Shown in pieces: positions 22,418-35,235 of a stretch of 64,000 nucleotides of DNA (the stretch's first letter is position 1; each line of letters begins with the position of its first letter). The translations under genes and the position numbers were made by a program. Source of the stretch: Hymenopus coronatus (lineage: Eukaryota > Arthropoda > Insecta > Mantodea > Hymenopodidae); NCBI GenBank assembly GCA_030762935.1, contig CM060899.1, positions 59,012,501 through 59,076,500 of the forward strand, given 5' to 3'. A model generated the notes under the pieces. The model saw nothing but the letters and a program-made list of their open reading frames with translations. It was not told the DNA's origin and did no database searches.

Positions 22418-23237
22418 TATGTGTTCCATTCACGTGACTTTCTCTACATCTCTGTAACAAATTATTGTTAAAAAGCTTATGCTTCTATTTACTTTATGCT
22501 TATCGAAAAAAAATAGCAGAAATAGTCTTATTACTTGCTTCCTTGTAAATAGAAGCGAAATAAGGGAGTACCATAGGTTAAAGTGAAAGTCAAAAGCTGG
22601 TTGTTATGTGACTGAATTTCCTTTGTATGGACAAGAATTGACAAATTCCTGTATAAGAAAAGTGTTAGTCTTTTAAAGGTAAAACCAAAAACAAAGGACT
22701 TTTTTAAGAACGGTCAACTCCAATGAAAAAATGCATATGACGTAAGTTGTGTGTTTTAACGTGATTTATATTTTTTGTGAGGCAAGTTTTGTCCATCTCT
22801 TACGGTTTACCAGTTATACAAAATTCAATAAAAGTCATCCAGAATACATTTTATTTATCAGGTAAATATCTTAAATATAAGAGATTTTAAGCAAAAGCGT
22901 TAGAGCCATTTTTGAGAAAATTAACAATTTTAAAAAAAAAATGTCATGTGTTGGGAGTGTGGGGATTTTCTTGAAAATCTTCGTGTCGCTTCCTTGGAAG
23001 GTACCAAACTTAAATACCAAGTTTGGTATTTAACGGACTATTCGTTTTTTAGCTATGCTGTCCACACACACACACACATACACACACACACACACACATG
23101 AGCCTTTTTATGAAAACGCCTTTTTTGGATTCAGGGGCACCCAAAACATGTATTTCCGATGAAATCTCGGTATCGAATTTTTGGTGTATTACAATACCTT
23201 CTCTATACACTATGTACGTAGTACGTGTAGAGAAAGT
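22418..23237 (+). repeat. E repeat, nearly full (subgroup E-a)
   Basis: ATATGTGTTCCATTCACGTG to GTGTAGAGAAAGT, then AAAAA on both sides. The CA tract has about 15 units with a CAT interruption (23064-23098). A small deletion removes the segment around TTCAGAGGCTATTCCCAG. Confidence 0.92.
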
Positions 23238-24057
23238 AAAAAGTTGATTTTTTGGTGATTTTTATGGAATTTCTGTCATGTATGTCTTTAAGAACCTGAG
23301 TGTCCTAATGATAGTTTTTAGTTCGAATAGGCAAGGAGAGAATATCTGTCTATTTTGTGAGACTCATGATATTAAGTTTCCCTTTCGTTGAAATCAAATC
23401 CCTTTGAACAGTAAACAAGGAAGTTAGAAACATAAATTGAAGAGTAGAGGGATCTTTGAGAGAATCTCTAGGCACGTTTTTGTCCCAAGGGTACCAACCT
23501 GAAGCATCACCGCAAATCATTTCTCACAATCACGCCTGCCAACTGCTACTAATGAACCGAAGTACACAAATAGACATTCAGTGCTAGGGAGGCGAGCGGT
23601 CCTTCTTGAAAGCCGATGAGACGGAAATTATAAATTAGTGGGAGCCACTTGAGCTGAAAGCCCGCTCGCCATATTGCGCCTGGCATCATTTGTCATTTGC
23701 TAAGACGCCCGACTGGTTCATAATATGTTTACAGAGCATTAAATCTGTTGAGAAAGTGTCTGAGTGGGAATTAATGCCGATTAGGCATCTTAGTTATCCA
23801 TTCCTAGGCTACTAGTACTGTCTGACCAAGAGAAGAAGGCGAGAGGAGTCTGCTCTAGGGAGGGGTAAGTACTTCAAACTATGGTGGTCTTCGTATGGTA
23901 GGATGCTGGAAAGACGCTGTATTTGCTAAATTCTGATAGCAATATGTTATCGGCATGAAATGAATAACATAGAGCATTCAAAATGGCGGTCGGCGGGGCT
24001 ACAACGGGGATTATCAAACTTTGGCTTAAACGTTATTATTTTGCAAAGGAGTAACGA
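23238..24057. other. unassigned, possibly low-copy DNA
   Basis: Mixed base composition, no repeat shared elsewhere in the window, no long ORF. Confidence 0.4.
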
Positions 24058-24595
24058 AAATAGATAAAACGTCGTGAAAAAAAGGAAAAATGGAACTCTG
24101 TGTGGTATAAATAGGCAGGAAATAGAATCTGAATTAGAAGGGAAAAAAATACGAGGTAGGTCGGGGTAAAGAAACATATATTCTAAAATTGAGTATGAAA
24201 CAGAGGAAGGAAGGGTGGAAAGCTCGAAATGTAATTGATTATGCTGGTAGGAGGATTTGCCCATTTTGCAGGGATCAGGAAGACTGGGCACACATTTTGG
24301 CAGATTGCGTGCAGATTGAGGATGTTAGGAGGCAGTTATTGCCGGAAGTATTTTTAGCTTCAAAAAGACAAAGGACAGCATTCTGCGATTTGATTGTAAA
24401 CACCCAAAACTAGCCAAGCCTGGGCACTATTTAATGGAAGTACGTGCACTAAGAGATAAAATATTTAAGTAAATATTGTATAAACTTATTTGGTGTTTAA
24501 GTAATCTATATACATGAATATGCGGTGTAGAGGTGAGTGCAAATGTGTGTGTGTGTGCGTGTGCGTGTGTGTGTGATATCAGAAAGAGTATTTAC
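24058..24595 (+). pseudogene. LINE 3' end with C-terminal CCHC finger, copy 1
   Basis: The longest frame (24189-24413) encodes RRICPFCRDQEDWAHILADC, a C-x2-C-x7-H-x4-C knuckle, then LPEVFLASKRQR. Such knuckles end many non-LTR retrotransposon ORF2 proteins and are thought to bind nucleic acid. Stops interrupt the segment before 24189. After the ORF stop (about 24413) a 3' UTR of about 120 bp leads to (GT)n and GATATCAGAAAGAG. The same order occurs at 51.2-51.8 kb. Confidence 0.8.
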
Positions 24596-24794
24596 TGTGC
24601 TTGTAAATATTCCTTTTGGCATTCATGAGCATAGAAAACAACTGTGCTCATGTACAGGCTGCGGAGAAATGAATACTATTTACCTACATGTATCTATTAG
24701 AGGCGGTTTATGTGATAGCAAACAAAACAAAACACCCATGACCTCCGCTTGGTCAATCAGCGGCCCAAGGGTGTTCCGTGTCACTATCTCTTTT

Positions 24795-25422
24795 GTAAGT
24801 TTAAGTAGTTTAAAATTGAAAACAATAACAACGAATATCTTGGGAACGGTTAAATATTCAAAAAATATATATGACAAATTGTTTTTCTTTTTACGAGATC
24901 TATATTTTTTGTGTAGTAAGTTGTATCTATATCTATTTACAAGCTATACAAAGGTGATTCAGAATGAAAAGCTATGAATTGGCTATTCCCAGTAAATTCA
25001 AGATATACGTTTCGTTTGCCATGAAAACATTAAAAAAAAACACATGGCACTTGAATCAAAATCGTAAGAGCCATTTTTGAGGAAATAAAAAATTTCGAAA
25101 TTTTTCTCATGCCAAAGGTAGTTTGGGTAGGGGGGTGTTTCTCAAAACCTTTGTGTCTCATCCGTGGAAGATACTAAAGAAATACAAATTTTGATGTTTT
25201 ACCGACTTTTCGTGTTTGCGTTATCGCGTTAACAGACACACGACACACATACATGCACATGTACACACAAAAAAATACGCGTACCTTTTTCTAAAAATAT
25301 TTTTTTGGATGCAGGAGGCCTTAAACGTGTAGTTCCAGTGAAATCTCGACATCGAAATTTTGGGTGGAAGGTAACACCTTTTATACCTACTATATACTTA
25401 ACATAGCACATGTAAATAAAGT
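24795..25422 (+). repeat. E repeat, 3' two thirds
   Basis: Starts GTAAGTTTAAGTAGTTTAAA and reaches ATGTAAATAAAGT. Palindrome degraded to CTACTATATACTTAACATAG. Confidence 0.8.
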
Positions 25423-25427
25423 AAAAT

Positions 25428-25522
25428 GTTTGTTTGTACTCAAGGGACCTCTAAACACATCGATACCGAATTTTTTGCGGAATACAATTTCGTCTGTGCT
25501 TACTATGTACTTCATAGAAAGT
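25428..25522 (+). repeat. E repeat, 3' end fragment
   Basis: TTTGTACTCAAGGGACCTC to TACTTCATAGAAAGT; follows the previous copy head-to-tail. Confidence 0.65.
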
Positions 25523-25669
25523 AAAGAACTTAGGTAACAATAATTTGTATGCCCGCTAAAAAGAATAGAGGACATGGCATTAGTTGATTAAATTTAGCAC
25601 TGGCAACGTATGGCATTTAGATTCCGCTTGGGGATTTTAGCAGGTATTGCGATCTTTAAACATTTTATT

Positions 25670-25805
25670 ACTTTCTGTATGCGTACTATGCATATAGTGT
25701 GTAGAGAAAGTATTCTATTCCACCCAAAAATTCGATATCGAGATTTCACCGGAAATGTTTTGAGACCCGCTGAATCCAAAAAAAAACATTTTTAGAAGCA
25801 TGTAC

Positions 25806-25847
<42 letters not shown>

Positions 25848-26342
25848 CGTAGCCCAAAAACGAAAAGACCGTTCAACACCAAATTGAATATTTATGTTTG
25901 GTATCTTTAAAAATGCGACACGAAGATTTTCAAGAAAAGTTTAATTTTCTAAAAAAATGGCCCTAATGATTTTGATTAAAATACCGTATGCATTTTCTGG
26001 GAAGAACCTCTGAAGACATCTTTATTCTGAATGAATTTTATTGAGTTTTGCATAACTCATAAACCTTAAGAGATAGACAAAAAACTTGCTTCTCAAAAAT
26101 GCAGATCTCGTTAAACCACTCAATTTATGTGATATGCATTTTTTTCCGTGAAATTGGCCGTTTCCGAGATATTCCTTATTATTGGTTTCAGTTTTAAAAT
26201 GTTTAAGCTTTCCTCATACGGGAACTTGTCAAAACCTGGCCACGTAAAGAAACGGAATTCAATCCCATAGCAACCACATTTTAAAATATTTGACTGCAGG
26301 TTTAAACCAGTGTATTCCCTTATTTCCCTTCTACTTTGAAGC
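25670..26342 (-). repeat. E repeat, lacking its 5' tip
   Basis: ACTTTCTGTATGCGTACTAT to TTCCCTTATTTCCCTTCTAC. Includes a (TG)n run at 25808-25844 and an internal deletion beside it. Confidence 0.85.
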
Positions 26343-26855
26343 ATGAGATCCTTTCCGCGTTCGCGCTAAATTTGAAATAGAAATCTACTCGCGCTTATGC
26401 TTAGTTTGGGGAAGCAATCGACTCTTCTCAGGGCGTTTTAATGGGCTTGTTGGGCTTCACAGATCCGGAGTACCTGGAGATTTCTTAAATAATAAATTAC
26501 TAGGATTTTCTTTGCAGAATTGTAAGTTATTCACAATTATTTCGTACAATTTTTATATGAAACTGCAATCTGCAAATATTTGATGGCATATAAGTCTACG
26601 CGAATACATTAATGTAATCTCCAAGTGGCCTTTTCCAGCTTGTGAAAAAGCCTATTCTTTTATAATGACTGGCTTCACAACCAAGAAAATCAACACGTAA
26701 CTAGGATACTTATTGTTGGAAAACAAAATAGCATAGAGAAAATCAAAACACTTATACGCGACGAAAGCACAAGGAACAATAAACATTTGCACCCAGCGAT
26801 TTCAACGCCGGAATGCAACAGAACAAAAACATTTGAACAGCATATGTTATAAAAA
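26343..26855. other. unassigned DNA
   Basis: No feature recognised. Confidence 0.4.
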
Positions 26856-27510
26856 TCTGATGTGTTCCATTCACATGACTTTCTCTACATCTGTACAACA
26901 AATTATTGTTAAAAAGCTTATGCTTCTATTTACTTCATGCTAATCGAGAAAAAATTAATCAGCTTCACGAAAAAAACGCTTACAACATAAATTGTGTGTT
27001 TTAATGTGCTCTACATTTTGTGTGAGGTAAGTTTTTGTCCATTTCTTACGGTTCAGAAGTTATGCAAAATTCCGTAAAATTCATCCAGAATAAAGCAGTC
27101 TTCAGAGGCTATTCCCATAAAATTCAAGATATACATTTTATTTGTCAGGTAAATATCTTTAATATACGAAATTTTAATCAAAATCGTTAGAGCCATTTTT
27201 GAGAAAATCAACATTTTCGAAAATTTTTCCATGTAAAGAGTTGTTTGGGGTGGGGGGATTTTTCTCAAAATCTTCTTGTCGCATCCCTGGAAGATATTAA
27301 ACTTAAATACCAAGTTTGGTATTCTATCGACTTTTCGTTTTTGAGTTATCGTGTTCACAGACACACACACGGACCTTTTTCTGAAAATACTTTTTTTTGG
27401 ATACAGGGGACCCTAAAATATATATTTCCGGTGAAATCTTGGTGTCGAATTTTTGAGTGGAGTGCAATACCTTCTCTATACACTATGTAGATAGTACGTA
27501 TAGAGAAAGT
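26856..27510 (+). repeat. E repeat with internal deletion (subgroup E-a)
   Basis: Both tips present (TCTGATGTGTTCC; TAGAGAAAGT). About 200 bp is missing after GAGAAAAAATTAATC. The palindrome CACTATGTAGATAGTACG has one change. Confidence 0.9.
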
Positions 27511-27574
27511 ATAAATGACATGAAATTCACAAAATGTCGGCAGATTCTGTGGTTAAGATGTAAATATTGCCTCA

Positions 27575-27712
27575 ACTTATTAGGAACTAGGTATAAGACC
27601 TTTCTACTAATGTTTATCTCGATTAGCATGAAATAGATAAGAAAAAATAAGCTTTTTAACAAAAGTTTGTTACAAAAATACACAGAAAATTGTGTTAATG
27701 GAATCTATCATA
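27575..27712 (-). repeat. E repeat, 5' tip
   Basis: TAGGTATAAGACCTTTCTAC to GTTAATGGAATCTATCATA, diverged. Confidence 0.7.
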
Positions 27713-28253
27713 TTTTTAAATGCGTCATTAGATGTTAATTTAACATTGATGAGATATGTAGATCATTTAGATTCCCCTTAGTGGTTTTAGCAGATCAGCG
27801 TTATTTACATCCTTGAAGCCAAATTCGTACTTAGGTTTCATTTATAGTTAGAATATTGCCAAGGGAAGCTTGTATGTCTGTTAAACCCAGACTTACGTAA
27901 AGCGTACAAGATAATGACTATGTTTTTATTTTGTGTAAGCGTGAGATACATAATTATCCTCAACAGCTACAAATTCTAACAACGTATGGTCTTGTATGTT
28001 TTTTGCCTGCACATTACGTCCAGTTTTCAGATGAATGTATCTCTCTTTCTTTTTTTATCTCTTGCTGTTCTGTACGCTTGCCTTTACACAAGCTCATAGC
28101 TAACCAAAATGTCACAGCCTCACGCAGTTGCAGATGGCAGAGATTGTAGACTCTTACCCCTTAAATTTCGCCTTGCATAAATATAAACATAAATGCATTT
28201 TATTATAGGAACTAATGTTCACTACACTTACATTACCGGACGTAAACAGTAGG
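27713..28253. other. unassigned DNA
   Basis: A 72-residue ORF (27931-28149) lacks motifs; no repeat recognised. Confidence 0.4.
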
Positions 28254-29030
28254 TTTTACACTCACATGACTTTCTGTAGATGTTCTACAAACAAACTCCT
28301 TATAAAAGATTTTTCTTCTTTCCACACATGCTAATCGAGATAAACATTAGCAGAATGTTCTTATTACTTAGTCCCTTATAAGTAGAAGAGAACTGATGTA
28401 AAATACTATGCTAAACTGAGAGTCAAATGTTTTAAAAGCTGTGGTTATGCGGTTGTCATTGACATTGACTTCTTTGCTTGGCCAGGAGTAGAACAAAAGA
28501 AAATCGGACACTTCCTATCTGAAAAAGTATCAGTATTTTAAGATTGAAACTAATAATAAGGAATATTTTGGAAATGGTCAACTCCACAACAGAAATGCAT
28601 ATGACACAAGTTGTATGTTTTAACCAGATCTACATTTTTTGTGTGGTGAGTTTTTGTCTATATCTTACGGTTTAGCAGTTAAACAAAATTCGAAAAATTC
28701 ATCCAGAGTAAAGAGATCTTCAGAGACTATTCCGGAGAAAATTCAAGATATACATTTTATTGGGGATGTAAATAGCTTTACTATACGGCATTTTACTCAA
28801 AATCGTCATAGCCATTTTTCAAAAAATAAAAATTTTCGAAAATGTTTCCATGTTAAGGATAGCTTGTAGTGTAGGATTTTCCTGAAAATCTTTCTATCGC
28901 ATTCTTGGAAGATACTAAACCTAAATAAGAAGTTTGGTGTTTAACGAACTTTTCGTTTTTGAGTTAACGCTGTCCATACATAGACACACACACACACACA
29001 CGCGCGCGCGCGCGACCCTGTTTCTAAAAA
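28254..29030 (+). repeat. E repeat lacking its 3' tip (subgroup E-b)
   Basis: TTTTACACTCACATGACTTT through the (CA)n(CG)n tract to CCCTGTTTCTAAAAATATG, where the next copy begins in tandem. Confidence 0.88.
28984..29014 (+). repeat. (AC)n(GC)n alternating purine-pyrimidine tract
   Basis: AC repeats pass directly into seven CG dinucleotides; the whole 31 bp alternates purine and pyrimidine. Confidence 0.95.
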
Positions 29031-29883
29031 TATGATGTATTACACTCTTGTCTTTCTCTAGCTGTTCTACAGACATCTTAGAAAAGATTCTTCTTCTTTC
29101 TGCACCATGTTAATCGAGATAAGCGTTAGCAAAATGTACTTATTACTTAGTTCCTTATAAGCAAGAGGGAACTAAAGGAATGAGTTATGCTAAAGGGTAG
29201 TCAAATGCTTTAAAAACTATTTTATGTGAATGTCATTGACATTGGCATCTTTGCTTGGCCAGGAGTAGAACAAAAGAAAAACGGACAATTCTTGTCTGAA
29301 AAAGTATAAATATTTTAAAATTGAAACCAATAACAAGGAATATTCTTGGAAATGGTCAACTTTACAACAGAAATGCATATGATATAAGTGGTATGTTTTA
29401 ACGAGATCTACGTTTTTGTGTATCTCTTATAGTTTAGCAGTTAAGCAACATTCGGCAACATTCATATAGAATAAAGAGGTCTTTAAAGAATATTCCAAGG
29501 AAATTCAAAATATACATTTTATTTAGGTTGTAAATATCTTTAATATACAGCATTTTAATCAAAATCCTTAGAGCCATTTTTCAGAAAATAAACTTGATCA
29601 AAAATTGTTCCATGTAAAGAGTAGTTTAGGATGGGGAAATTTTCTTGAAAATCTTCGTGTCACATACTTGGAACATACTAAATTTAATACCAAAAACAGA
29701 CCTTTTTCTAAAAGCTTCAGGGGGTTTCAAAACACACATTTCCGTGAAATCCCCAAAACGGACCTTTTTCTAAAAGTGCTTTTTTTAATTCAGGGGGTTT
29801 CAAAACACATATTTCCCGTGAAATTTTGGGTGCAATACAATATATTTTCGATTCACTATTTACATAGTACACGTAGAGAAAGT
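29031..29883 (+). repeat. E repeat, nearly full, internal duplication
   Basis: ATGATGTATTACACTCTTGT to CACGTAGAGAAAGT. The block GACCTTTTTCTAAAAG..TTCAGGGGGTTTCAAAACAC occurs twice (29698-29750 and 29760-29815). The CA tract has been lost. Confidence 0.88.
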
Positions 29884-30049
29884 AAAAAAGTCTGGCAATT
29901 TAAAGTTTTCAGTCTGCCCTATTCAAATGCAGATCTCGATTCTTTCATTAAGGAATCACATAGGAAAATGTTGTCATTCATATGAACCACTGCACTCCGT
30001 GTTAGAGTTCATAGGTACAGTGGCAAGTTACATCAGACAATGGAGTACC

Positions 30050-30281
30050 GTGGCCGAGTGGTTAGACCACTCGCCTCTGATGTAGACGCCCGGGATCGAT
30101 CCCAAGCGATCGCATGTGAGATTTGTGGAAGACAAAACGGCGCAGGGCGGGTTTTCTCCTGGTTTTCCGGTTTCCCCCGCCATTACATTCTACCGGTGCC
30201 CCATCTTCATTCCATGTATCACCAGTGCCTTCGCCTGCGGTCCCACAAGTAGTAAAAGCGGGCGTTAAACACTACAAAATG
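30050..30281 (+). mobile_element. SINE-B with perfect 10-bp target duplication
   Basis: Flanked by ATGGAGTACC at 30040-30049 and 30282-30291. The head GTGGCCGAGTGGTTAGACCA is a good RNA polymerase III A-box (tRNA-Ser/Leu-like), with a weaker B-box GGGATCGATCCC about 40 bp on. The body contains TTTTCCGGTTTCCCCCGCCA, shared with fragments at 37.2 and 58.9 kb. The 3' end is short and A-rich (ACTACAAAATG). Confidence 0.9.
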
Positions 30282-30291
30282 ATGGAGTACC

Positions 30292-32309
30292 CGATCTAGT
30301 CTTCAACAATGGAGGAATATGGGAGTGATGATGAAGAATTAAAAAAGTTTATTTTTAGGTGGTATCTGATTACCAGAGCTAGGAAGTTCGTACCGTTCCT
30401 CAATATAGGTTACGACCGGTCATCTCGCCGTATCAAATTAAATCATACATAAAAACGCACAGTGGAGAGGTAAACCAATCTGTTTTAAAGTAAACAGAGA
30501 ATAAGAGTGACTTATGAGGCATTCGTTAATGAACACCTATTTAGATCATTAATTATGTACAACATACAAATTGTTACATATATACAGGCTGACTCTGATT
30601 GATTTCCTTTATATGTGTATATTACGAAAACACCCAAGCAATTATAACACGGATTGTAGTATTTACTGATCAAATATAAAATAATATCCAAATAATAAAA
30701 TTAGTTTCTTAAAAACCTTAAGACTCTCACTAGATAAAGCAAAGTAGGAATTAAACTAACTCTTTACTCAACTGCAGCCGTATTACTCGAAACAATAATG
30801 TACTTCTGAAGCCTTTCAAATGAAAAACTCATTCTATGTTCCGACAAACAAGATTTGTAATGCAAAAAAAGTTAATTTTATTCGTATGATGTGATCGGGG
30901 CGTATTTGAAATATGTTATCAGTTCCCTATCAGCATCACCAAGCAAATAGCATTTGTTGGGATCTAAAAGTGCAGCTTGTATGCAATACATCACACTAAA
31001 CCCTGAATTCTTTTCAATTACACTTTTTATTTTTATCTTTATTTTAGGTAGGATGTTCGTGGTTTGCTAAATCCATCTTGACAGTTCTTCCACATGCCTC
31101 ACAGATTCAGTTTAGCTGCATACCTCGGGAGGGTAACAGTGTGATAGTTGAGTATAACTTTTTGAACTAATTCGCAATCACTAATATATTTCTGTGAAGC
31201 TGTTCTGTTACCAGACGTTTGACAACTTTTATACTACAACTGCCATCGGTTTCTAAATAAGTACATGATAAAGTACGCTACTAGAAAACTTACTATAGTC
31301 GCAAAAGAAATTAATTTTGTTCATATTTGAGCAGAACAAAGATGTTATACCAATGCCTTTCTTGCTACCAACGTGGTTCTGTTTTGTGCAGTAATGGGTT
31401 GCACTCTACGCTGACCTTTGCTCAAGCAAATAGTGCCGCATGGTATTGCCAAGTGTGGCCGCTCTTACCCTGCATAAGGAAATTGGTACGAACTTTCGAG
31501 CTCTGCTGATTATCATTGTCGTTTTAGTTTAAATATAATAATACTACTAATAATAATAAACGACATATGATAATGTATTTATTTCTATATTTGTTTCAAA
31601 TTTTGGGGTAGTTTGTTACAAAACGGCGAATTTTGAAATAGCTTTTGGGAACTTTCAATGTCACCGAGTTGGCAACACTAATTGTAATTACTTTCCGGAC
31701 ACACCCAGTGCTTGCTTGATTAAGGCGCTGACTGTCTCGGTGTGCTTCTGGAAAACAAAATACTATTATTCATACGAACAACGGAATCACGTCATACACA
31801 GAGGTGTTAAAGAGTATTTAGTACTAGCACCATCGTCATACTCCAAAAGGCACACTAAATAACAGGTTTAATAGTCACATTAGCCGTTGTTAGAAAAGCT
31901 GTACTTCGTCATCGGAGTTTACGACATGTTTACATGGTAGTGTTCCCTCACCTGTCTACCGGTAAATCATGAATACCTGCCAGAAGTGCACTGCAAAACT
32001 AATTATGAAATGTTGACTGTAGCAGCACTTGAAATGGCTTTTGTTGCCACTATGTCACATTCTTTATGGCATAAACTGTTTTAGAACTTCTCTACAATTG
32101 CAACCGTTTAAACCTCGATGCGAAAACAACAGATCATCAAAATAACTAAATACATTTGCAGAAAGAATTGTATTAAGAATTGGCACTATCAGTACAAATA
32201 ATATCAAAATGTAAAAGTATACAAAAGTATGATTTGCGCATTCTACTAACTTGTAAAAGTACGTAGAAATAGGATATTTTCTGCTAGCGAATTGTGACTT
32301 AGGTAAATT
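30292..32309. other. 2 kb with no recognised repeat, probably low copy
   Basis: The longest stretch in the window without E, SINE or transposon matches. ORFs are at most 89 residues and lack motifs. A 60-residue ORF at 31327-31509 is cysteine-rich but has no ordered pattern. Confidence 0.45.
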
Positions 32310-33127
32310 ACTTTCTTTAGCCCGTATGTACAATGTACATAGTGGATAGAGATGGTATTATATTCCACCCAAAAACTTCATACCGAGATTTCACCGCAAA
32401 TTCTTGCTTTGAGACCCCGTGAGAAAAACAATTAAAAACATACCCGTGTGTGTGTCTGTCTGTGGGACACAGGTATTTAAGTTCAGTATCTTGCAAGGGT
32501 GGGAAGAAAATCCCCCTACCACCAACTACCTTTACATGGAACATTTTTTAAAAATTTTGATGTTCTCAACATTGACTCTTAACGATTTTGATTAAAATGC
32601 CATATGTTTTAAGATAGTTTCATGGCAAGCGTAATGAATATCTTGAATTTTCTGGGAATAGCTTCTGAAGACCTCTCCATTCTGGGTGGCTTTTGTATTA
32701 ACTGGTAAACCGTAAGAGATAGAAAAAAAAACTTACTAAACAAAAATGTAGATCTCGTTAAAACACACACTTTGTTATTTACTTTTCCAAGATATTCAGA
32801 GTTATTGGTTTCCGTTTTAAGCTACTTAAAGCTTTCTCAAACGGGAAGACATACGAGTATTTCTGTCGTCTCTTTTTATTTACTCCTAGCAATCAAAGAG
32901 AAGCGAATTTTAATTATTTCACTTAGCAAACGGCTTTTAAAGATTTGATTATCGCTTTAGCCTAGTGTATTTCCTTATTTCTCTTGTACTTACAAAGAAG
33001 CAAGTAATAAAACCATATCTGGTAATGTTTACCTTGATTAGCATGAAATAGATAAAAGAATAATCTTTCGTAAGAAAAGTTTTTTGTGTTCCACTTACAG
33101 AATGTCATGTGAGTTGAACACATCAGG
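32310..33127 (-). repeat. E repeat, nearly full (subgroup E-c)
   Basis: Inverted 3' tip ACTTTCTTTAGCCCGTATGT with variant core TGTACAATGTACATAG. An internal deletion lies around the CA tract, and the inverted 5' tip is AACACATCAGG. Confidence 0.9.
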
Positions 33128-33261
33128 CTTCTTTAAAATAATAAAATATCCAGCTGAAATTTGTGTGGAAGTAGCAGTATACATTCGGGCATGCGCAATG
33201 ATGAGTTCTAGTGCTGTTTGACCTTCATAGCAGCAGTGCTGACAACATGATCACTTCACAT

Positions 33262-33600
33262 CATACCGAGATAAGTGGCTCAGGTATTTCGTTCGAGACC
33301 GGCATTCGGGAGGTCATGGGATCGCTTTCCCGTGGCCGACCTCTCTGACCTATGAGTTTTTCGGGGTTTTCCTGGGTCCTAGACGAATGCTGGGGAGATT
33401 TCTCCATTTCCCCGAACTTCCTGTCCTTTAATTTCATCCCAACCGGTCTCTTTCAGGGTTATACGTGTCGAAAAGGAATACGGCAGAGGCGTCATTTCGT
33501 GGAGGTGGTTGCGCTCGAAATACAGTTCTCGGCGGCGGGATGGCGTTGGTGGTCTATCCGGGACTGAGCCACGGCCTCCTGACGCTCCCCGTGTCGAGAT
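33262..33600 (+). mobile_element. probable SINE or other dispersed repeat
   Basis: GTGGCTCAGGTATTTCGTTC resembles a tRNA-like A-box region. The following GC-rich DNA (TTTTTCGGGGTTTTCCTGGG, GGCAGAGGCGTCATTTCG) contrasts sharply with the AT-rich surroundings. Only one copy is seen here, so the assignment is tentative. Confidence 0.4.
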
Positions 33601-34044
33601 GAACTGCTTGTGAACTTATGGAACCCTTCACTACGGCACTCTACCGTCCGGTTGTCGGCCGCCCTCTGAAATTACACTCATCTCATCCTTCCTCCAGGGG
33701 TCTGACGCACAATAAGCTCACGGCTGCAGTGTGGAATATCCCTCCGTCACACACACACACACACATAACAGTCTACAATATAGAGAAGGTTTCAGCAAAA
33801 TCGAGTCATTCAAATATACCACTATTATTTTAATTTATCCATGGCCTTAGTTTAATACACACGGAATTTTTATGGCAAGAAACATAGTGTTATAACCTTC
33901 CATTTCTATTATGGGTGGCTCGTGTTAAAATTTCTACTTTTAGTTGTGTTAACCACTAAATCCTCATTAAAAACTCGGCGTTAGTGTCTCTTCAATGTTG
34001 CAGTGGCTTAATCTGTGTATAAATGTCTGTGTATTTCTTTGGGC
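33601..34044. other. unassigned DNA with short (CA)n
   Basis: (CA)n at about 33749-33766; nothing else recognised. Confidence 0.4.
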
Positions 34045-34500
34045 AACAGTTCTCAAAAACGAAAAGTTTGTTGAGTACCAAACTTGATATTTACGTTCAA
34101 TATATTCCAAAGTTGCAACACGAAGATTTTCAAGGAAATCCTCTACTCTAAAATACACTTTCCATGGAGCATTTTTCGAAATGTTCTATTTTCTTAAAAA
34201 ATGAGTAACGATTTTGATTAAAATGTCGTCGTATATTAAAGACAGTTATATTGTAAATAAAATCCATATCTTGAATTTCTCAAGAAATAGTCTTGAAATC
34301 CTCTTCATTCTGAATGACATTTGTATAACTGATAATCCGCAAGAGATAGACAAAAACTTACTTCATAAAAATGTAGATAAATATCGTATTCCCTTATTTA
34401 CTTTCTACTTTCAAGGAAGCAAGCAATAAGACAAGTTGTGCTAATGTTTAAATCGACTGGTATGATGTAGATAAAAGAATGGTATTTTTTAAGAAATTTG
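34045..34500 (-). repeat. E repeat, central part plus 5' part
   Basis: AACAGTTCTCAAAAACGAAA to ATGTAGATAAATATCG, then a deletion to TATTCCCTTATTTACTTTCT. Both tips lost. Confidence 0.8.
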
Positions 34501-34732
34501 TAGAAGAGGATGTTTATGTAAAATAGAGCATGCGTCTGCAATGCTTGTACAGCCCTTGAAGGAGGAACAGTTGGTATGGATGGAATCTGCTCCCAGTTGA
34601 GTATTGTACATGTGGAATGCTGATTGATGGGGAATTCCTGAGGATGCCAACTGCACTAACCCGAGGACCGTTAACACATAGTCTATCACTTGTTTAGCAG
34701 CAGCTTCATTTGTCACAGTGCAATTTTTAGTT

Positions 34733-35218
34733 GACACGTGAGCGTAGGAAGTACATTGGCGCGTAAAATTCCAACCAATCCGAACTCATTATCTCTGCAT
34801 TTTTATCACACCCACGTGCAATTGTTTTTCTAAATTTATCGCATCCACGTACATTTGTTTTTTCTCTGAACTAATGTTCGTCTCGTAATAGTATCGGTGT
34901 GCAGTGATATTCCCGTACATAATGACCGAAGTTCCAAAACCTTTTGGGGAATATCGCTGAAGTAGACTTATTAATTGAAAACTCAAAGCCCCAGAATACT
35001 AAAGCCAACAGAGAGTGTGGAACCAGTTAAATGAATTCGGTAAGCAAGGAGGCCATAATTTATAATATGGACATCAAGTTGCAGTGATTTCGGTGCAAAT
35101 ATACGTCAAGATAAATGGGAATTTAGGAATATTATTCTTTGTGCACATATAGGCTAATCATTGTTATTTTATTCTCGAAATAGTCTTATTAAATACAACT
35201 CGGGCTGCAACTATTTTC
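34733..35218 (+). repeat. tandem duplication, unit 1
   Basis: Starts GACACGTGAGCGTAGGAAGT and ends AACTCGGGCTGCAACTATTTTC. Contains GTCTCGTAATAGTATCGG and CAACAGAGAGTGTGG, the positions at which unit 2 has long microsatellites. It also has an internal duplication of TTTATCGCA-CC-CGTG-A-TTG (about 35 bp period). Confidence 0.9.
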
Positions 35219-35235
35219 CAGACTATTTCGTTCAT

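Noticed and set aside
33352..33567. 71-residue ORF in GC-rich DNA as an exon
   Set aside because: Lies in a probable SINE or dispersed repeat with a tRNA-like start; no supporting motif.
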